This document shows positions 1-11,215 of a stretch of DNA of 64,000 nt, piece after piece. The notes under the pieces are model-generated. The model saw only the letters and a program-made list of their open reading frames with translations. It was not told where the DNA came from and made no database searches. A program made the position numbers and the translations under genes. The stretch's first letter is position 1. The number at the start of each line of letters is the position of its first letter. The stretch is from Dryomyza anilis (lineage: Eukaryota > Arthropoda > Insecta > Diptera > Dryomyzidae), in the NCBI GenBank assembly GCA_951804985.1, contig OX638133.1, positions 7,398,501 through 7,462,500 on the forward strand, read 5' to 3'.

Positions 1-1035
1 ATAACAGAAAAAATATTTCGAAAAAGAATGAAAAAAAAATTGCTCGAACCAAAATTTATCCCCGAAAAAATTTTGTTTAAAAAAAATGGCTTTAAAAAAA
101 ATGTTTTTTTTAATATTTTTTTATAAATATAACTTTTTATTAATAAAAAGTTGTAATTATAAATAAATATATTATAAATCATTTAACTAATTTATGCATG
201 TCGAGCATGCATTATATAAGAAATAACATACAATAACTACTTGAGATCTGAGAAGTACGCCAAAAAATGTACGAAAAATAAATATTTTGATTGAAATTTG
301 GTTCGATGAACAGCTTTCTTTAATATAAGGTAAAAAATGTTGAATTTTATGTTTTTGTTTATTAATGTAATGAAATCTATTCTTCACATAGAGTTCATCA
401 TATTGAAGAACACTTTTTCGACAGTTACGAAGCGTTCATCATATTTATGATAGCATTCATAACATTGATGTCGTTAGTCATTAATATTTTGAATGGTTCT
501 TCAATACAATGATATTGGTTCTTCACCATTCGATAGTACGAATTATTTCATATATATAATGAATGTATTCATCAATATGTCATTTAATGAATGGTGGTAT
601 CAATATAATGAATCTGGTAGTTGGTAGAAAAATCCATAATATTTATGAATAAATTCGTCATCTTGATGATTGATGAGCATTATATAAGAAATAACATTCA
701 AGAACTACTTGAGAACTGAGAAGTACGGCAAAAATAAACGAAAAATAAATATTTTGATTGAAATTTTGTTAAATGAACAGCGTATTTCAATATGAAGTAC
801 ATATATGTTGTATTATATATTTTGGTTCTTTAATATGATGAAACGTATTCTTCACATACAGTTCATCATATTGAAGAACACTTTTTCAACAATTACGAAG
901 CGTTCATCATATTTATGATCGCATTCATAATATTGATGTCGTTAGTCATTAATATTATGAGTGGTTCTTCAATACAATGAATCATGGTTTGAAGAACGGA
1001 ATTCATCAATATGATGTACATTTATTTTCTGTGTA
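1..1035 (-). repeat. Dispersed snapback repeat family A, compound copy
   Basis: AT-rich repeat cut by the window start, ending in TTCTGTGTA, the reverse of the CACAGAAAAA terminus of the other copies (2642, 46194, 23224). It carries an internal direct duplication: the block at about 205-503 (ACTACTTGAGA, then GTTCATCATATTGAAGAAC) recurs at about 665-983. The copy is therefore either two nested insertions or one rearranged element. No coding capacity. It is probably a non-autonomous DNA transposon; the superfamily is unknown. Confidence 0.6.
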
Positions 1036-1468
1036 TGATGTTCTTTTTTTTCTGTGCATGATAAGAAAATGATGATGTTTTCCCTAATAGAGTAAATTTC
1101 TTTATTAAACTGATCAAGTTCTGATAAGGTGTAAATGTGACCTACATTAAAATTTTCTAAGAAATCTTTTGGTTGAAAATAATCATTCCTTTTGGATAAT
1201 TATGGTAAAAAATACAATATGAAGGGTTATACAAAATGATTATTATAAAAATGTTCGGATTGTGTTATAAAGAAATTACTATTTTATCGAGTTACTGCAA
1301 GGACTTGAATGCGATTATAAGGAAAATGATTTTCGATGGAAGTATGGAAGTGATTTCAGTAATTGTTTTTTATTTCAAATTGTTACACGAATATATCCTT
1401 CTAGCAATGAATGCTTTTTTTTTGGTGGTAAGAATTTGGATTTAAACTGAAAGAAACGAGAAATTATT

Positions 1469-1778
1469 CACTGAAAAAATAATAGACGTAAATATAGCAA
1501 CCGATATTAATTGCATGCATTAGTCAATACAGCAATAAAATTCACTAATTTAATGAAAATCAATATTTGTACGTCAATGCAGCAAATTAATTAGTCAGCG
1601 CAGTTTCAGCCGACTTATTTGCTGCATTGACGTACAAATATTCATATTAGCGAACGCAATTGCTTATATAACGAAAAATAGCAAATGTTTTCATTAAATT
1701 AGTGAATTTAATTGCTGGATTAATTAATGAATGCAATTAATATCGGTTGCTATATTTACGTCGATTATTTTTTCTGTG
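1469..1778. repeat. Palindromic foldback element, family B, copy 1
   Basis: A near-palindrome of about 310 bp. The left arm runs from CACTGAAAAAATAATAGACG through TTGTACGTCAATGCAGCAAA. The right arm is its reverse complement and ends in GTCGATTATTTTTTCTGTG. The turn is near 1610 (GTCAGCGCAG/TTTCAGCCGAC). A second copy lies at 12131-12512. No ORF. The structure is that of a snapback MITE; transposition mechanism unknown. Confidence 0.7.
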
Positions 1779-2641
1779 TTGAATTGAGTTTAAATTACAG
1801 AACTAAAAATGATTTCTTAACAATTTAATTTAAAATCATTATTATTAAACAGTGCCGATAACCATAATAAATTCATGTCGACCAATATATTATTTTTTCA
1901 AATGAGTAATGCGTAGATCGCCATAAGGTCAACGTTGCTCATACAAAAATGAGTTGAAACAAAAGCATTGGCTGTTTGTCAAAATATTTTCAGTTCATTT
2001 CATGTCAATCACTCGAGCAGGAAGTGCACATTCTGTACAGCACTCGAAGGTGAATCGAATAAAACCCATTATAAAATATATATCAAAGTAAATGATAAAC
2101 ACATGAATGCTGTTGCGAATGCATTCAGGTGCAAAACAAGCGTAGCTAATTAAGTGGTAAAATCATATTTAATTATTTATCATATGAATGTCATTTTTTT
2201 TTTTAATATAATTAATTTATTATATTATTTAAACAATAAAAATACAATACAATGCTGTTAATGAAGTACGCAAATAGCATCAACTACAGCAAGTAATTAA
2301 AATATTATTTTAATTTCTAGAAGAAACAAAGGACTTTCATACTTACTGCATATAATGCTCTTAATAATAAAATTATAATAATGCATGGTTGGTGTAATTA
2401 CTATATTTATCCGTTATCACTACCAAGCAGAAGCAATGCAAATTAAGAATTTTTTCAAATAAATAATAATTAAAATTTAACTGCAATTATTTTTTTGTTA
2501 TTATCTTTCACATGTGCACAATGTGGTTGGTATTAAAATATATTAAAGATTTTAATTGCACCAGTAGAAAATATGCTCAAAACTGAATTTAGTTTGCTTA
2601 AAACTGAATTTAGTTTCTAAATGGATATCGAGTTTTACCCA
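1779..2641. other. AT-rich stretch without recognised gene
   Basis: Low-complexity AT-rich DNA with a short AAAACTGAATTTAGTTT duplication near 2580-2615. I see no coding pattern. Confidence 0.5.
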
Positions 2642-3565
2642 CACAGAAAAAAAAATACATCATATTGATGTATTCCGTTCTTCAAACCATGATTCATTGT
2701 ATTGAAGAACCAATCATAATATTAATGACTAACGACATCAATATAATGAATGCGATCATAGAAATGATGAATGCTTGGTAACTATCGAAAAATTGTTCTT
2801 CCATACGATGAACTGTATGTAAAGAATTAATGAACCAAAATATAAAACACAATATATATTTTCTTCATATTGAAGAATGCTGTTCATTGAACCATGTTTC
2901 AATCAAAATATTTATTTTTCATTAAATTTTTGCCGTTCTTCTCAGTTCCCAAGTAGTTCATGTATGTTATTTCTTATACAACTTGCTCGATATGCATAAA
3001 TTAGTAAACTGTTTTATAAAAGATTTATTTATAATTACAACGTTTTATTAATAAAGTTATATTTATAAAAAATATATTTAAACATTTTTTTTTTCATTTT
3101 TTTTTTGTAAATTTTTTTTTTCGAAATGTTTTTTATTTTTTTTGAAATTTATATTTTTCGATATTTTTTTATATTCTTTTTTCGAATTTTTTTTTTTCAA
3201 AAATATTTTTTTTTCTGTTATTTTTTCAAAAAAAAATTTTGTTCTGTTATTTTTTAAATAAAATTTTTACAACAGCTAGTTTTTTCGAACTATTTTCTAA
3301 ACAACAATTATTTTTTTGAAAAACTCCTAAAAAAATATATATTTATAAATATTATGAACAAATTCATCAATACGACGATTGTATTGAATGCTTCGTTCTT
3401 CACTATGATGTTCGATAGTACGAAGAATTTCATATATTTAATGCATGTATTCATCAATATGACATTTAATGAACGGTGGTATCAATATGAAGAATGTGGT
3501 AGTTGTTGAAAAAATTCATAATATTTATGAATAAATTCGTCATATAGATGATTTTATTTTCTGTG
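2642..3565 (+). repeat. Snapback repeat family A copy
   Basis: Starts CACAGAAAAAAAAATACATC and ends TTTATTTTCTGTG, giving imperfect terminal inverted repeats. The interior shares the blocks GAAGAACCAATCATAATATT and CTCAGTTCCCAAGTAGTTCA with the copies at 1-1035 and 46194-46827. The centre holds long T-rich and A-rich runs (3085-3330) that differ between copies. Non-coding. It ends about 10 bp before the LINE fragment at 3575. Confidence 0.65.
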
Positions 3566-3574
3566 CAATACGAG

Positions 3575-4645
3575 TACCGATGGACGGTGTTCTTTAAGAA
3601 TAAGATTTTATCAATTCTGTAGTTCCGCAGAGTTCCGTCTTATCCCCGTCCCTATTTCTGGTATTTATCAATAACCTTCTGTCATTGACCCAGAAGCCAA
3701 ACCATTCCCTTGCTGATGACTGCAATATATTTTATTCATATTCGTTCAACAAGCGCCCAAACTCTTTGGTGATAGAGAATAAAAGACGCACTATGAATGA
3801 CAAACTCAATAATGACCTTAAAATAATCTTCGCGTGGGTTCTTTCAAATTCAAGCAAAACCCAATATTGTCTGTGGATTCACCCCTCCCTTCCTCAATAT
3901 GGGCGCTGTGGATATTGCGGAGTCCGTGCTGGTCATATCTTTCCGTACTGGTCATATCAATTCAATATGACCTCCGTTGGAATGATCATATATTTTATAT
4001 GTCGAAAAAAACGGCCAAGTGCCCAGGTTTTCTTTTTAAACGGTATAAGACATACTTTACTCCTGCTGATTTACGCACTGTCTACCCACCCTACCTATAT
4101 TCGGCATAAGATGGAATACAATTCGCACATACGGACAGGGGCTTCAAAATTCTCTTTGGAGTTCCGTGACCGAATTCAACAATGTGCGATAAATTTAATA
4201 GGCAATGAAAATATGTCATTCTCTGCTGGTTCTCTTGAGCACCGAAGGACCGTTGGTGGTGTTAGCCTGTTTTTTAGGTATTACACATTGGTTAGGGTTC
4301 GAGGGAAATACATGGCCTGGTGGAGGTCGTGTATTCATTCTTTCTTCTAGGGTATCGAATCGATTCCACCTCTACGTAGTTCACTCGGCTCCTCTTAATA
4401 GAACCACGCATTACAGAGCAAATTCGTTCTTCATTCGCACAATACGTCTTCCAGCGTTGGTTTTTCGCGAAATTTTTGATATTGGCAAATTCAAAATAAA
4501 AATGCAGCGACCACTACCTTATTTTTCCTCCCTTTTCTTAACTCTAATCCTCAACACTGTGCTTTGCATGAATAGGGGGTATCCCCAAACGCTCCTTAAT
4601 CGGGTGGAATTCCGTATTTTCGGAATCACTCCACCGATTTAATAA
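3575..4645 (+). pseudogene. Dead LINE (non-LTR retrotransposon) reverse transcriptase fragment
   Basis: Conceptual translation in shifting frames gives the C-terminal part of a non-LTR reverse transcriptase. A VPQSSVLSPSLFLVFINNLL-like motif lies at about 3620-3680. It is followed by LADDCN at about 3706, the catalytic YADD/FADD box with a changed first residue. Further on come YFTPADLRTVYPPY, KMEYNSHIRTGASKFSLE and LEHRRTVGGVSLF, a run shared by insect LINE C-termini. At least three frame changes (near 3840, 4100 and 4270) break the frame. The 5' end is missing, as is normal after incomplete reverse transcription. I infer a jockey-superfamily-like LINE; the clade is not certain. Confidence 0.75.
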
Positions 4646-5117
4646 ATTTAAAAAGTGTTGTACAGAGAGAACTTGTGAGAACTTAAGTTTTAAAATTGGA
4701 GTTTGTATCTTTAATGTTAATGGAGATAAATATCAGTAAAGTTGTGAATTTTTTCATGATTTTTTTTTTTCAAAAATTGTAAAAAAACCCAAAAGTTATC
4801 CAATATTTAAAATTATTTTATTTATGAAAAGCTTACATTGAGATCTAAAGAAAATGTGCTTACATAAGAAAATATCTTGATTAGTTTTAAAGATATAGAC
4901 TGGAACATGATTTTTTAATTTTTGAAGACTTTAATTTAAATGTTTACACATAGATTGTACATTTTATCATGAAATCAAATTATTTGTATGGGACTTTTAT
5001 AAACAATTAACACATTAATTATAAACTGAAAACCGTTTTTAAATATCTCAAGTGGTTTAGTAAATATTTTTGATATTAAAGCGTTTTTCATTAAGAGCGA
5101 TACAAAAGTTTTTTTCA
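4646..5117. other. AT-rich spacer
   Basis: AT-rich DNA between the LINE fragment and the first mariner-derived palindrome. Nothing recognised. Confidence 0.5.
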
Positions 5118-5352
5118 AGGGTTTTTCAACAGGGACGCTACATAAGTAGAGCGACAGGGACAGCAAACGACGCCATATTTCTTGCTGCTCTTTTGACATT
5201 TCTCTTCAGTAAGGTTTGCCATTTCAGGATGAAAAGATATACGAGCCAACAACGAATCAAAATTATTAAAATTTACTACCGAAATTCGTATATCTTTCCA
5301 TCGTGAAATGGCAAACCTTACTGAAGAGAAATGTCTCTGTTGAAAAACCCTT
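5118..5352. mobile_element. Mariner-derived palindromic MITE, copy 1
   Basis: A palindrome of about 235 bp beginning AGGGTTTTTCAACAGGGACG and ending in CTGTTGAAAAACCCT. The left arm equals the 5' terminus of the mariner element at 59680-60920, including its first transposase codons (MKRYTSQQRIKIIKIYYRNS reads open from 5230). The right arm is a shorter inverted copy that has lost the block between GAAATGTC and TGTTGAAAA. It needs transposase in trans and cannot make one. Confidence 0.8.
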
Positions 5353-5639
5353 TATATCTTTTAATTTTTTTTGGGTAATTGAACTTTTACGCAAATCTCC
5401 GTAAGTATTTCTTTTCTTCAGTAACATTACTGAGAATCTTTTAAATAATAAAACTTATCCAAAATATATTTAACCAAACGTTTGGACACACTGTGGAGCG
5501 TTGGTTAATCTGTGAAAAAAAGGTCGCTCTACTCTTAAAAATTTTATAAAAATAGAGAATATTTTATTTTGTCTGTCACATCGTGTAATTCAACTGGTAT
5601 TTAAAGATAATTTTTAAAATACGTTGCATTGCACAGCAA

Positions 5640-6060
5640 CTGTATAAAATAAATGTGCAATTAATTGAAATGCAACGGACAGACAAACGGTCGGATGGAC
5701 GCCAACGAGATGCAATTTGTTCTCGCACAGAGCGCCACGGCGCGGCGCGTCGGCTGTGAACCGAAAACGACGGCCATCGATGCTCCTGCTACTGTTTCCG
5801 TCATTAAATATTTAATTAAGAAAAAATACGTTTCCGTTGTCGCTGTTGCCGCGTTTGCCATTTGCCACCGACAGTATTTGCAGCTGTAGTTGAAGTTGAC
5901 GTTGTGTCTCAGTCGTTGGCGCGGTCAGTGGGCGTGTTTGTTTGTGTGTGAATATATAGAGGTGTGTGTGTGTGTCTGTCTGTCGACAGTTCTTATTGAC
6001 GCCACAACAATATACAGCGCTGCTGTTTGTTCTCGTTGCGTGGGCAGCACCGCAGCAATT
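5640..6060 (+). promoter_or_regulatory. GC-richer unique island, promoter or leader candidate
   Basis: About 420 bp of non-repetitive, GC-richer DNA in an AT-rich setting. It contains CTCAGTCG and GGTCAGTGGG, which resemble the fly initiator TCAGT, followed by a GT-rich run (5930-5985). No long ATG frame has clear protein character. It resembles a fly promoter or 5' leader region, but could equally be a conserved intronic element. No downstream core element was identified. Confidence 0.25.
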
Positions 6061-6604
6061 TTCTTACGATTTCCATATTATATTTTTTCAATATTTCACA
6101 TATTCTTTTTTTTTATTTTTGTTCACACTTTTCTGTTTTAAATTATTGTTATTTTGTTTGTTTTTAGTTTATTTAATTTACATTTTTTTTTTTTTTATTT
6201 ATAGTTGATGACAATATATTGTCTTACTTTTTATTTTATAATTTTGTTTAGAATTTGCTTCATTAACGCTAATTAAGCGTTAAACATATGACTAACATCG
6301 TGTTTTCTAGATTTTGTTATTATGTATTTTTGAATACAAATATCTTGTTATTATTTAATAATTTTAGAAAAATAATAATTCAAAGTGTCTTGCTTCAATT
6401 TGATATTGCATATTTTTAGGCTTTTATGATAAAACTCAAAATCCCAGCAGACAATGTTTAGGTTTTTTTTTAAATATAGTGTTTGAATTCAAATGAATTT
6501 ATTTTTATGGAGCATGTTTCGAAATTCACATTCGATTAAAATTCAAATAGTTTGCAAGAAAAATCGTATTGTATTCGGTCCATTGATAGTAAACGAATTT
6601 AATT
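6061..6604. other. T-rich then AT-rich spacer
   Basis: T-rich run at 6090-6210 followed by AT-rich DNA without recognisable features. Confidence 0.5.
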
Positions 6605-6818
6605 TCCCAGACAAAAATTCCCTCAAATCCCATTAAAATTGTTCAATGGGACAATTATTGATTTAATAGTATACAAAAAATAAATATTTTCATATAAACT
6701 CAATGTCATGTTATTTTGTAAAATTTAATGGTATTTTCCGATTAAAGTAATAATATCCTATTGACAATTTTTAATAGTAAAAAACTATTATTTATATAGT
6801 ATTATTTTCTGAGTGTAG
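6605..6818 (+). mobile_element. MITE family M copy (ends CCCAGA..TCTGAGTGTA)
   Basis: A MITE of about 214 bp starting CCCAGACAAAAATTCCCTC and ending ATTTTCTGAGTGTA. It shares the internal blocks CAATTATTGATTTAATAGTA and AATGGTATTTTCCGATTAAA with the copies at 29076-29300 and 58958-59182. The start has lost the first bases of the ACACCCAGAAAAAA terminus. Non-coding. Confidence 0.7.
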
Positions 6819-7181
6819 TGAAGTTCGGAGTGTAGTGAAGTCGACATTTACAAAAAAAAAGGTTAAATACCACTAATATGACTGCTATCTTTAATAGCCA
6901 AATATGCAAACATAAAATCCCCAGATATAGCAGCCCCAAGAATTTTAAAAAATCCCCAACCACAAAATCCTCAAATGCAAAATCTCCACATACAAATTGT
7001 ATATTTGTTAAATTATAAAATAGAGCAAAAACCCCAAAAATGGAATATAATCTTAAACCAGAAAAATAATCGAAATTTCTGGATACGTTGATTTAATTTC
7101 TACACACAGAAAAATCCACTTTTGGCATGAGGTTGGAAGAATAAAAAAGTTAGTTTTACCAACTAACTTCATTCGTATACA
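6819..7181. other. AT-rich spacer
   Basis: Contains a short CCCCA-spaced run (about 6920-7040: ATCCCCAGAT, ATCCCCAACC, ATCTCCACA). No gene seen. Confidence 0.4.
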
Positions 7182-7222
7182 CTGGAAATAAAGGATTTTT
7201 CAACAGGGACAGTACAGTATTA
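7182..7222 (+). mobile_element. Mariner terminus fragment
   Basis: Contains GGATTTTTCAACAGGGACAG, matching the terminus of the mariner at 60880-60920 and of the palindromes at 5118 and 7290, then diverges. A solo end. Confidence 0.5.
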
Positions 7223-7289
7223 AGGTATTAAATTTGTGCAGATATTGTAACGCCCCTTAGTAGGCGTGGCCGGTATGATAAAGTATATA

Positions 7290-7631
7290 CAGGGTTTTTC
7301 AAATGGAACGCTATAAAAGTAGAGCGACAGGGACAGCAAACGACGCCATATTTCTTGCCGCTCTTTTGATATTTCTCTTCAGCAATGTTTGCCATTTCAT
7401 AATGGAAAGATATACGAATTCGAATTTCGGTAGTAAATTTTAATAATTACGACTCGTTGTTGGCTCGTATGTCTTTCCATCATGAAATGGCAAACCTTAT
7501 TGAAGAGAAATATCAAAAGAGCGGCAAGAAATATGGCGTCGTTTGCTGTCCCTGTCGCTCTACTTTTGTGGCGTCCCTGTTGAAAAACCCTTGAAAAAAA
7601 ACTTTTGTAGCGCTCTTATTGAAAACCCCTT
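7290..7631. mobile_element. Mariner-derived palindromic MITE, copy 2
   Basis: Starts CAGGGTTTTTCAAATGGAAC. Both arms are about 145-150 bp and carry the mariner 5' end: GCGACAGGGACAGCAAACGA, then the GCCATTTCATAATGGAAAG start region. They are joined near 7435 in the TTTACTACC region of the transposase frame. The palindrome proper ends in GTTGAAAAACCC at about 7591. A further partial terminus (CTTTTGTAGCGCTC, GAAAACCCC) continues to 7631. Better preserved and more symmetrical than the 5118 copy. Confidence 0.82.
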
Positions 7632-7639
7632 TATTAGTC

Positions 7640-7800
7640 AATACATTCTCCTAATGGTTCTAAAACAGTAATAAATTGTTCTAAAACAGTTCAAAATTGG
7701 TTACAAACTACAATTCTTTTCATTTTGACAATAACAATCGTAAGTGGTTGAGAGAACCGAATAAGTTGGTTGGCGCAGCAAATCTCTATTCTGTTTTTGT
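7640..7800 (+). repeat. Dispersed repeat related to 25895-26063
   Basis: Shares the order GGTTCTAAAA/TTGTTCTAAAA, CAAACTACA, ACCGAATAA, then GGCGCAGCAAATCTCTATT with the sequence at 25895-26063, but with different spacing. An old, diverged repeat of unknown class. Confidence 0.45.
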
Positions 7801-7934
7801 TATTTGTCAAAGTGAAATTGATCGCACGTCGCTGTTCGGATCTATAATTGAATGGTTTGTTGTAAAATGGTACACATTTCATTTCTTTAAATTGTCAATA
7901 TTGCGGTCACTACGTTTTTTTACTGTTCTTAATA

Positions 7935-8239
7935 ATAATAATAATAGTTTGGCGCTACAGTCCTGTATAGGACATCGGCCGAGCTCTCTCACCATTTGAG
8001 CTGTGCGTGTTATATTTGTACTCAAAGTGGTGGGACCTACAGTTTATTGCCGAATCCGAACGGCGGGTGAGAGCTTTTCATAGGCAATGTTTACTCTCGT
8101 AGATTTGCCATTTACTGCCGAGAGGTAGCGCGGTATAGAAAAATGTTTCTATGAAAAGATGTTGTTAGCCCCAGTACAGACTTGAACCGGGGACCTTTCG
8201 GCTCGCAGTCCAACGCACTAACCACTGAGCCACCGCGGC
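7935..8239 (-). mobile_element. tRNA-derived SINE, copy 1, with perfect 14-bp target duplication
   Basis: On the minus strand the element starts GCCGCGGTGGCTCAGTGGTT. The polymerase III A box is TGGCTCAGTGG (8222-8232) and the B box GGTTCAAGTCT (8178-8188), as in a tRNA head. A non-tRNA body follows (CTCTCGGCAGTAAATGGCAA, GTAGGTCCCACCACTTTGAG) and then an ATT-repeat tail. It is flanked by TACTGTTCTTAATA at 7921-7934 and again at 8240-8253, an exact target-site duplication, so the insertion is recent. It was mobilised by LINE machinery in trans; the tail differs from the GTAA tail of the RTE elements here, so another partner is likely. Confidence 0.92.
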
Positions 8240-8253
8240 TACTGTTCTTAATA

Positions 8254-9060
8254 CTATCTTTTTATTAAAATGTATATTAGACTAATTTTAATTTGTATCT
8301 AAAATTTAGAACTAATTTTTCTATCCCTAGGCGTCGACTTTCTGAAACTAGAAACTCTTAAACTAAGAACAAGCCTTAAAAGGAAATTTTTGAATTTTTA
8401 ACGACCATTTTCAATTAAATTATTAGCCTCAAGTATAATAATGATACTACTAGATTTTCGATTTTATTTCATTTTAAATCTGTTACTAAAATTATGATTT
8501 TGAAAATTATTAATTTTTACTTTACCGTTTCAGTTTCATGGCATGCCAAACACATAAAATGTTGACTTCTTCTTACTATAGTAATTTTCACTATCGACAT
8601 TTTTCTAATTTTATTTCAACGAGTTTGGAATAACATTTTTGTATTATTGCACATACAATTATCTTAAAAATTATATGTCACACTTATTTTTTTTAGATAA
8701 CATATTATTAACAGATATTTTTTATAGTTTTATGGTTTTTATTTTGATAAATAGTCTTTTTTGAGTATTATATCTGTAGGTGGTTCTTATATGAATTAAT
8801 GTGCATTAAAATAATTACTGAATAAACTCGGCAATTTTTACAATACAAGTTTTGTGCTTTTTATAAAAAAAAACTAAACATTATATTTATTTTTAAACAG
8901 TGAACGGATTATTTATATTTGACGTTTTTTCTACAATATAGTTTGTTTAGATTTTAAAAATCATATATATCAAAATAGAACTTTTTCGAATACTCAAAAG
9001 CGAATCATCAAATGCTAGCTAATGAAGGGATATCCAAATAATTTTAAAATTTATATATTG
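8254..9060. other. AT-rich spacer
   Basis: AT-rich DNA without recognisable coding sequence or repeat structure. Confidence 0.5.
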
Positions 9061-9298
9061 TCGTTGTAGAACGAAAAGTCACCAAGTACATTTTTATGAA
9101 AAACTTAAATTTCGAGTTTGTTGATTAATATTAAAATAAGTAATTGATGCATTTTTAAAGTTGAAATATCTATTGATAGATTTACATTTTCTTATCATGT
9201 GGTAAACAAATTGAGATATATAAAGATATATAAAGATTTTTGTAAATCAATATTTGGCATTTTGAAAATGTATTTGGTGACTTTTTGTTCTACAACGA
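9061..9298 (+). mobile_element. MITE family T (ends TCGTTGTAGAAC), copy 1
   Basis: A MITE of about 238 bp. The start TCGTTGTAGAACGAAAAGTC and end GACTTTTTGTTCTACAACGA are inverted repeats of about 25 bp. The interior is AT-rich and non-coding. A second copy lies at 11881-12130. Superfamily not assigned. Confidence 0.75.
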
Positions 9299-9487
9299 AA
9301 AGTCACCATGATTAAAATAATAATTTATTCACTTTAATTAAAATAAAAAAACTAAAATAATAATTTAAAAAACTATTAATTTTATGGTATTTTTTCTGAG
9401 TGTAACTAAAATCGTAAAGTACTTTTAGTCATTTTATTTATCATATCGTAATGATTTAAAATTCATTAAATAATTTTCATTTTACTT

Positions 9488-9704
9488 ACACCCAGAAAAA
9501 AATACTATATAAATAATAATTTGTTACTATTAAAAATAGTCAATAGGATGAATTATTATTTTAAACGCAAAATAGCATTAAATACTAGAAAATACCATGA
9601 CTGAGTTTATATGAAAAGATTTATTTTTTGTATACTATTTTAATCAATAATTGTCCCATTGACCAGTTTTAATGGTATTTGAGCGATTTTTTTTTCTGGG
9701 TGTA
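9488..9704 (-). mobile_element. MITE family M copy
   Basis: About 217 bp between ACACCCAGAAAAAAATAC and TTTTTTTTCTGGGTGTA, perfect inverted termini flanked by TA, consistent with a Tc1/mariner-type TA insertion. The interior is inverted relative to 29076-29300. Confidence 0.75.
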
Positions 9705-10959
9705 GTTGTCTTAAAGATAGTTTTTAATTATGTCAAAATAGTAAACATTTTCCACAAAAATATTATAATATGTGTTAATATATGTCAAAACATATGTAAT
9801 CAAATAAAATTTATTTAGCGAAATTAACAATATTTACAAAATATAAAGTCTAAAATAATGATATCATTTTAGGAATTTTTACCGATTTTTACCGAAAACC
9901 TATCATTTTCCTATTTTTATAGATTATGAAAAACAAACAAAATGTCGAACTTTAAATGGTAACTCAGCGTTTTGGGTTGTACTACAGATATCAAAAACTT
10001 TATATATATTTTGAGTTTATTATTGAACATTTTATTTTATTTTATAAATTTCAAATAGAAAAAGTCACATTAAACAATTACAAAAAGAAAAAATAACGAA
10101 AAGAGCGCCAAAAGCGAGCACGAAAATATTTCGAACATTTCGAATAGATATTCGAAACTAAAAATAAAATGCTAACGCATTCTAATGTGAAACAAGTGAG
10201 AACATTAAGAATACAGATAATCAAATTATATGTCGAGATACATATAATGTGTTAAATATAGAATAGAATACTAAAAAAATAAATAAACAAAAATTTAATG
10301 AATGTGTGCATTGAGAAAAACGAACGAAAGAATCAACTTTGATGGTGACTTTTTAATAAATTATGACAGAAATATGAAGACTACGTTTGAAGACACGTTG
10401 CTAATTTGGCAGCACTGTTTGACATTTCCCAACTCAAACTCACACAAAGACAGGCCAGAAAAACACAACTTTCGGACATTTGCTTTATATAATCTTTAGG
10501 AAAATTTAGGGATTTCTAAAAGCAGTCATAATTTGTAATAATTCAAAATTTAAAATAAATGTTAGTAATTTTATTTTATTTTTTTATTTTTTTATTTATT
10601 TGTTTTTAAATTTTTATTTGTTTATTTATTTTGATTGAAGTTTTTTTTTAAAGCAAAAATATTTTATTGTAAATTTTCAAATTTAAAACTTACCGTTTTT
10701 GGCTATTTTTATTATTAATGTTGACTTGATGTATTCTGTGACGTTTCTCCAGCGCGAAACGCATCAAAATGCGTTTCAATTTTGGCTAAAAAATTATTTT
10801 AATTAAAAAAAAAAACTATTTTAAATCACTGCTGAAAAACTAAAAAATTATAAAAAAAAATGATTTGCACAAAAAAATATTGCAGAAAAATTAACTTTTA
10901 AAAATGATTAAAAATCTGTTATAATATTTTTTTCTTATAATATATTTTATATGAATTTG
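9705..10959. other. AT-rich spacer
   Basis: AT-rich DNA. The short frame at 10302-10499 shows no family signature. A T-rich run lies at 10565-10650. Confidence 0.45.
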
Positions 10960-11215
10960 AGCACGCACGTATTTGAAATTTATTTCGTTCGCACGTAACG
11001 TTCTACACACTCAGACACCGAGACGCAAACAGAGACGGGCAACGTATTCGACGACGTCTGCTCGCGAACGTTTCACAGATGAAAATAAATTTTCCCGAGA
11101 CGTTTGGAACTTTGATGAAAATTTAAATGAAAATGTTGTTGTTTGTGCTGTGCTGTGCTGCGTTTGTATGAAGGCAAATAAAGAAAATGTTGCAAGTATT
11201 AATAATTTAATGTAG
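10960..11215 (+). other. Candidate untranslated leader exon with donor site
   Basis: A GC-richer unique block (ACACACTCAGACACCGAGAC, then GACGACGTCTGCTCGCGAAC) grades into sequence ending ATGTAGAG followed by GTGAGAAC, a good fit to the fly 5' splice donor AG/GTGAGT. CACTCAGAC could be an initiator-like start. No long ATG frame with protein character is present, so a 5' untranslated exon is more likely than a coding one. No transcript evidence; a chance donor cannot be excluded. Confidence 0.3.

Noticed and set aside
3834..4642. Separate small ORFs of 91 and 145 codons
   Set aside because: Overlapping frames of one frameshifted LINE reverse transcriptase; not independent genes.
8161..8239. 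tRNA gene on the minus strand
   Set aside because: A/B boxes are present, but the acceptor and anticodon stems do not fold well and a 230-bp body plus ATT tail and target duplication follow; it is a SINE head.
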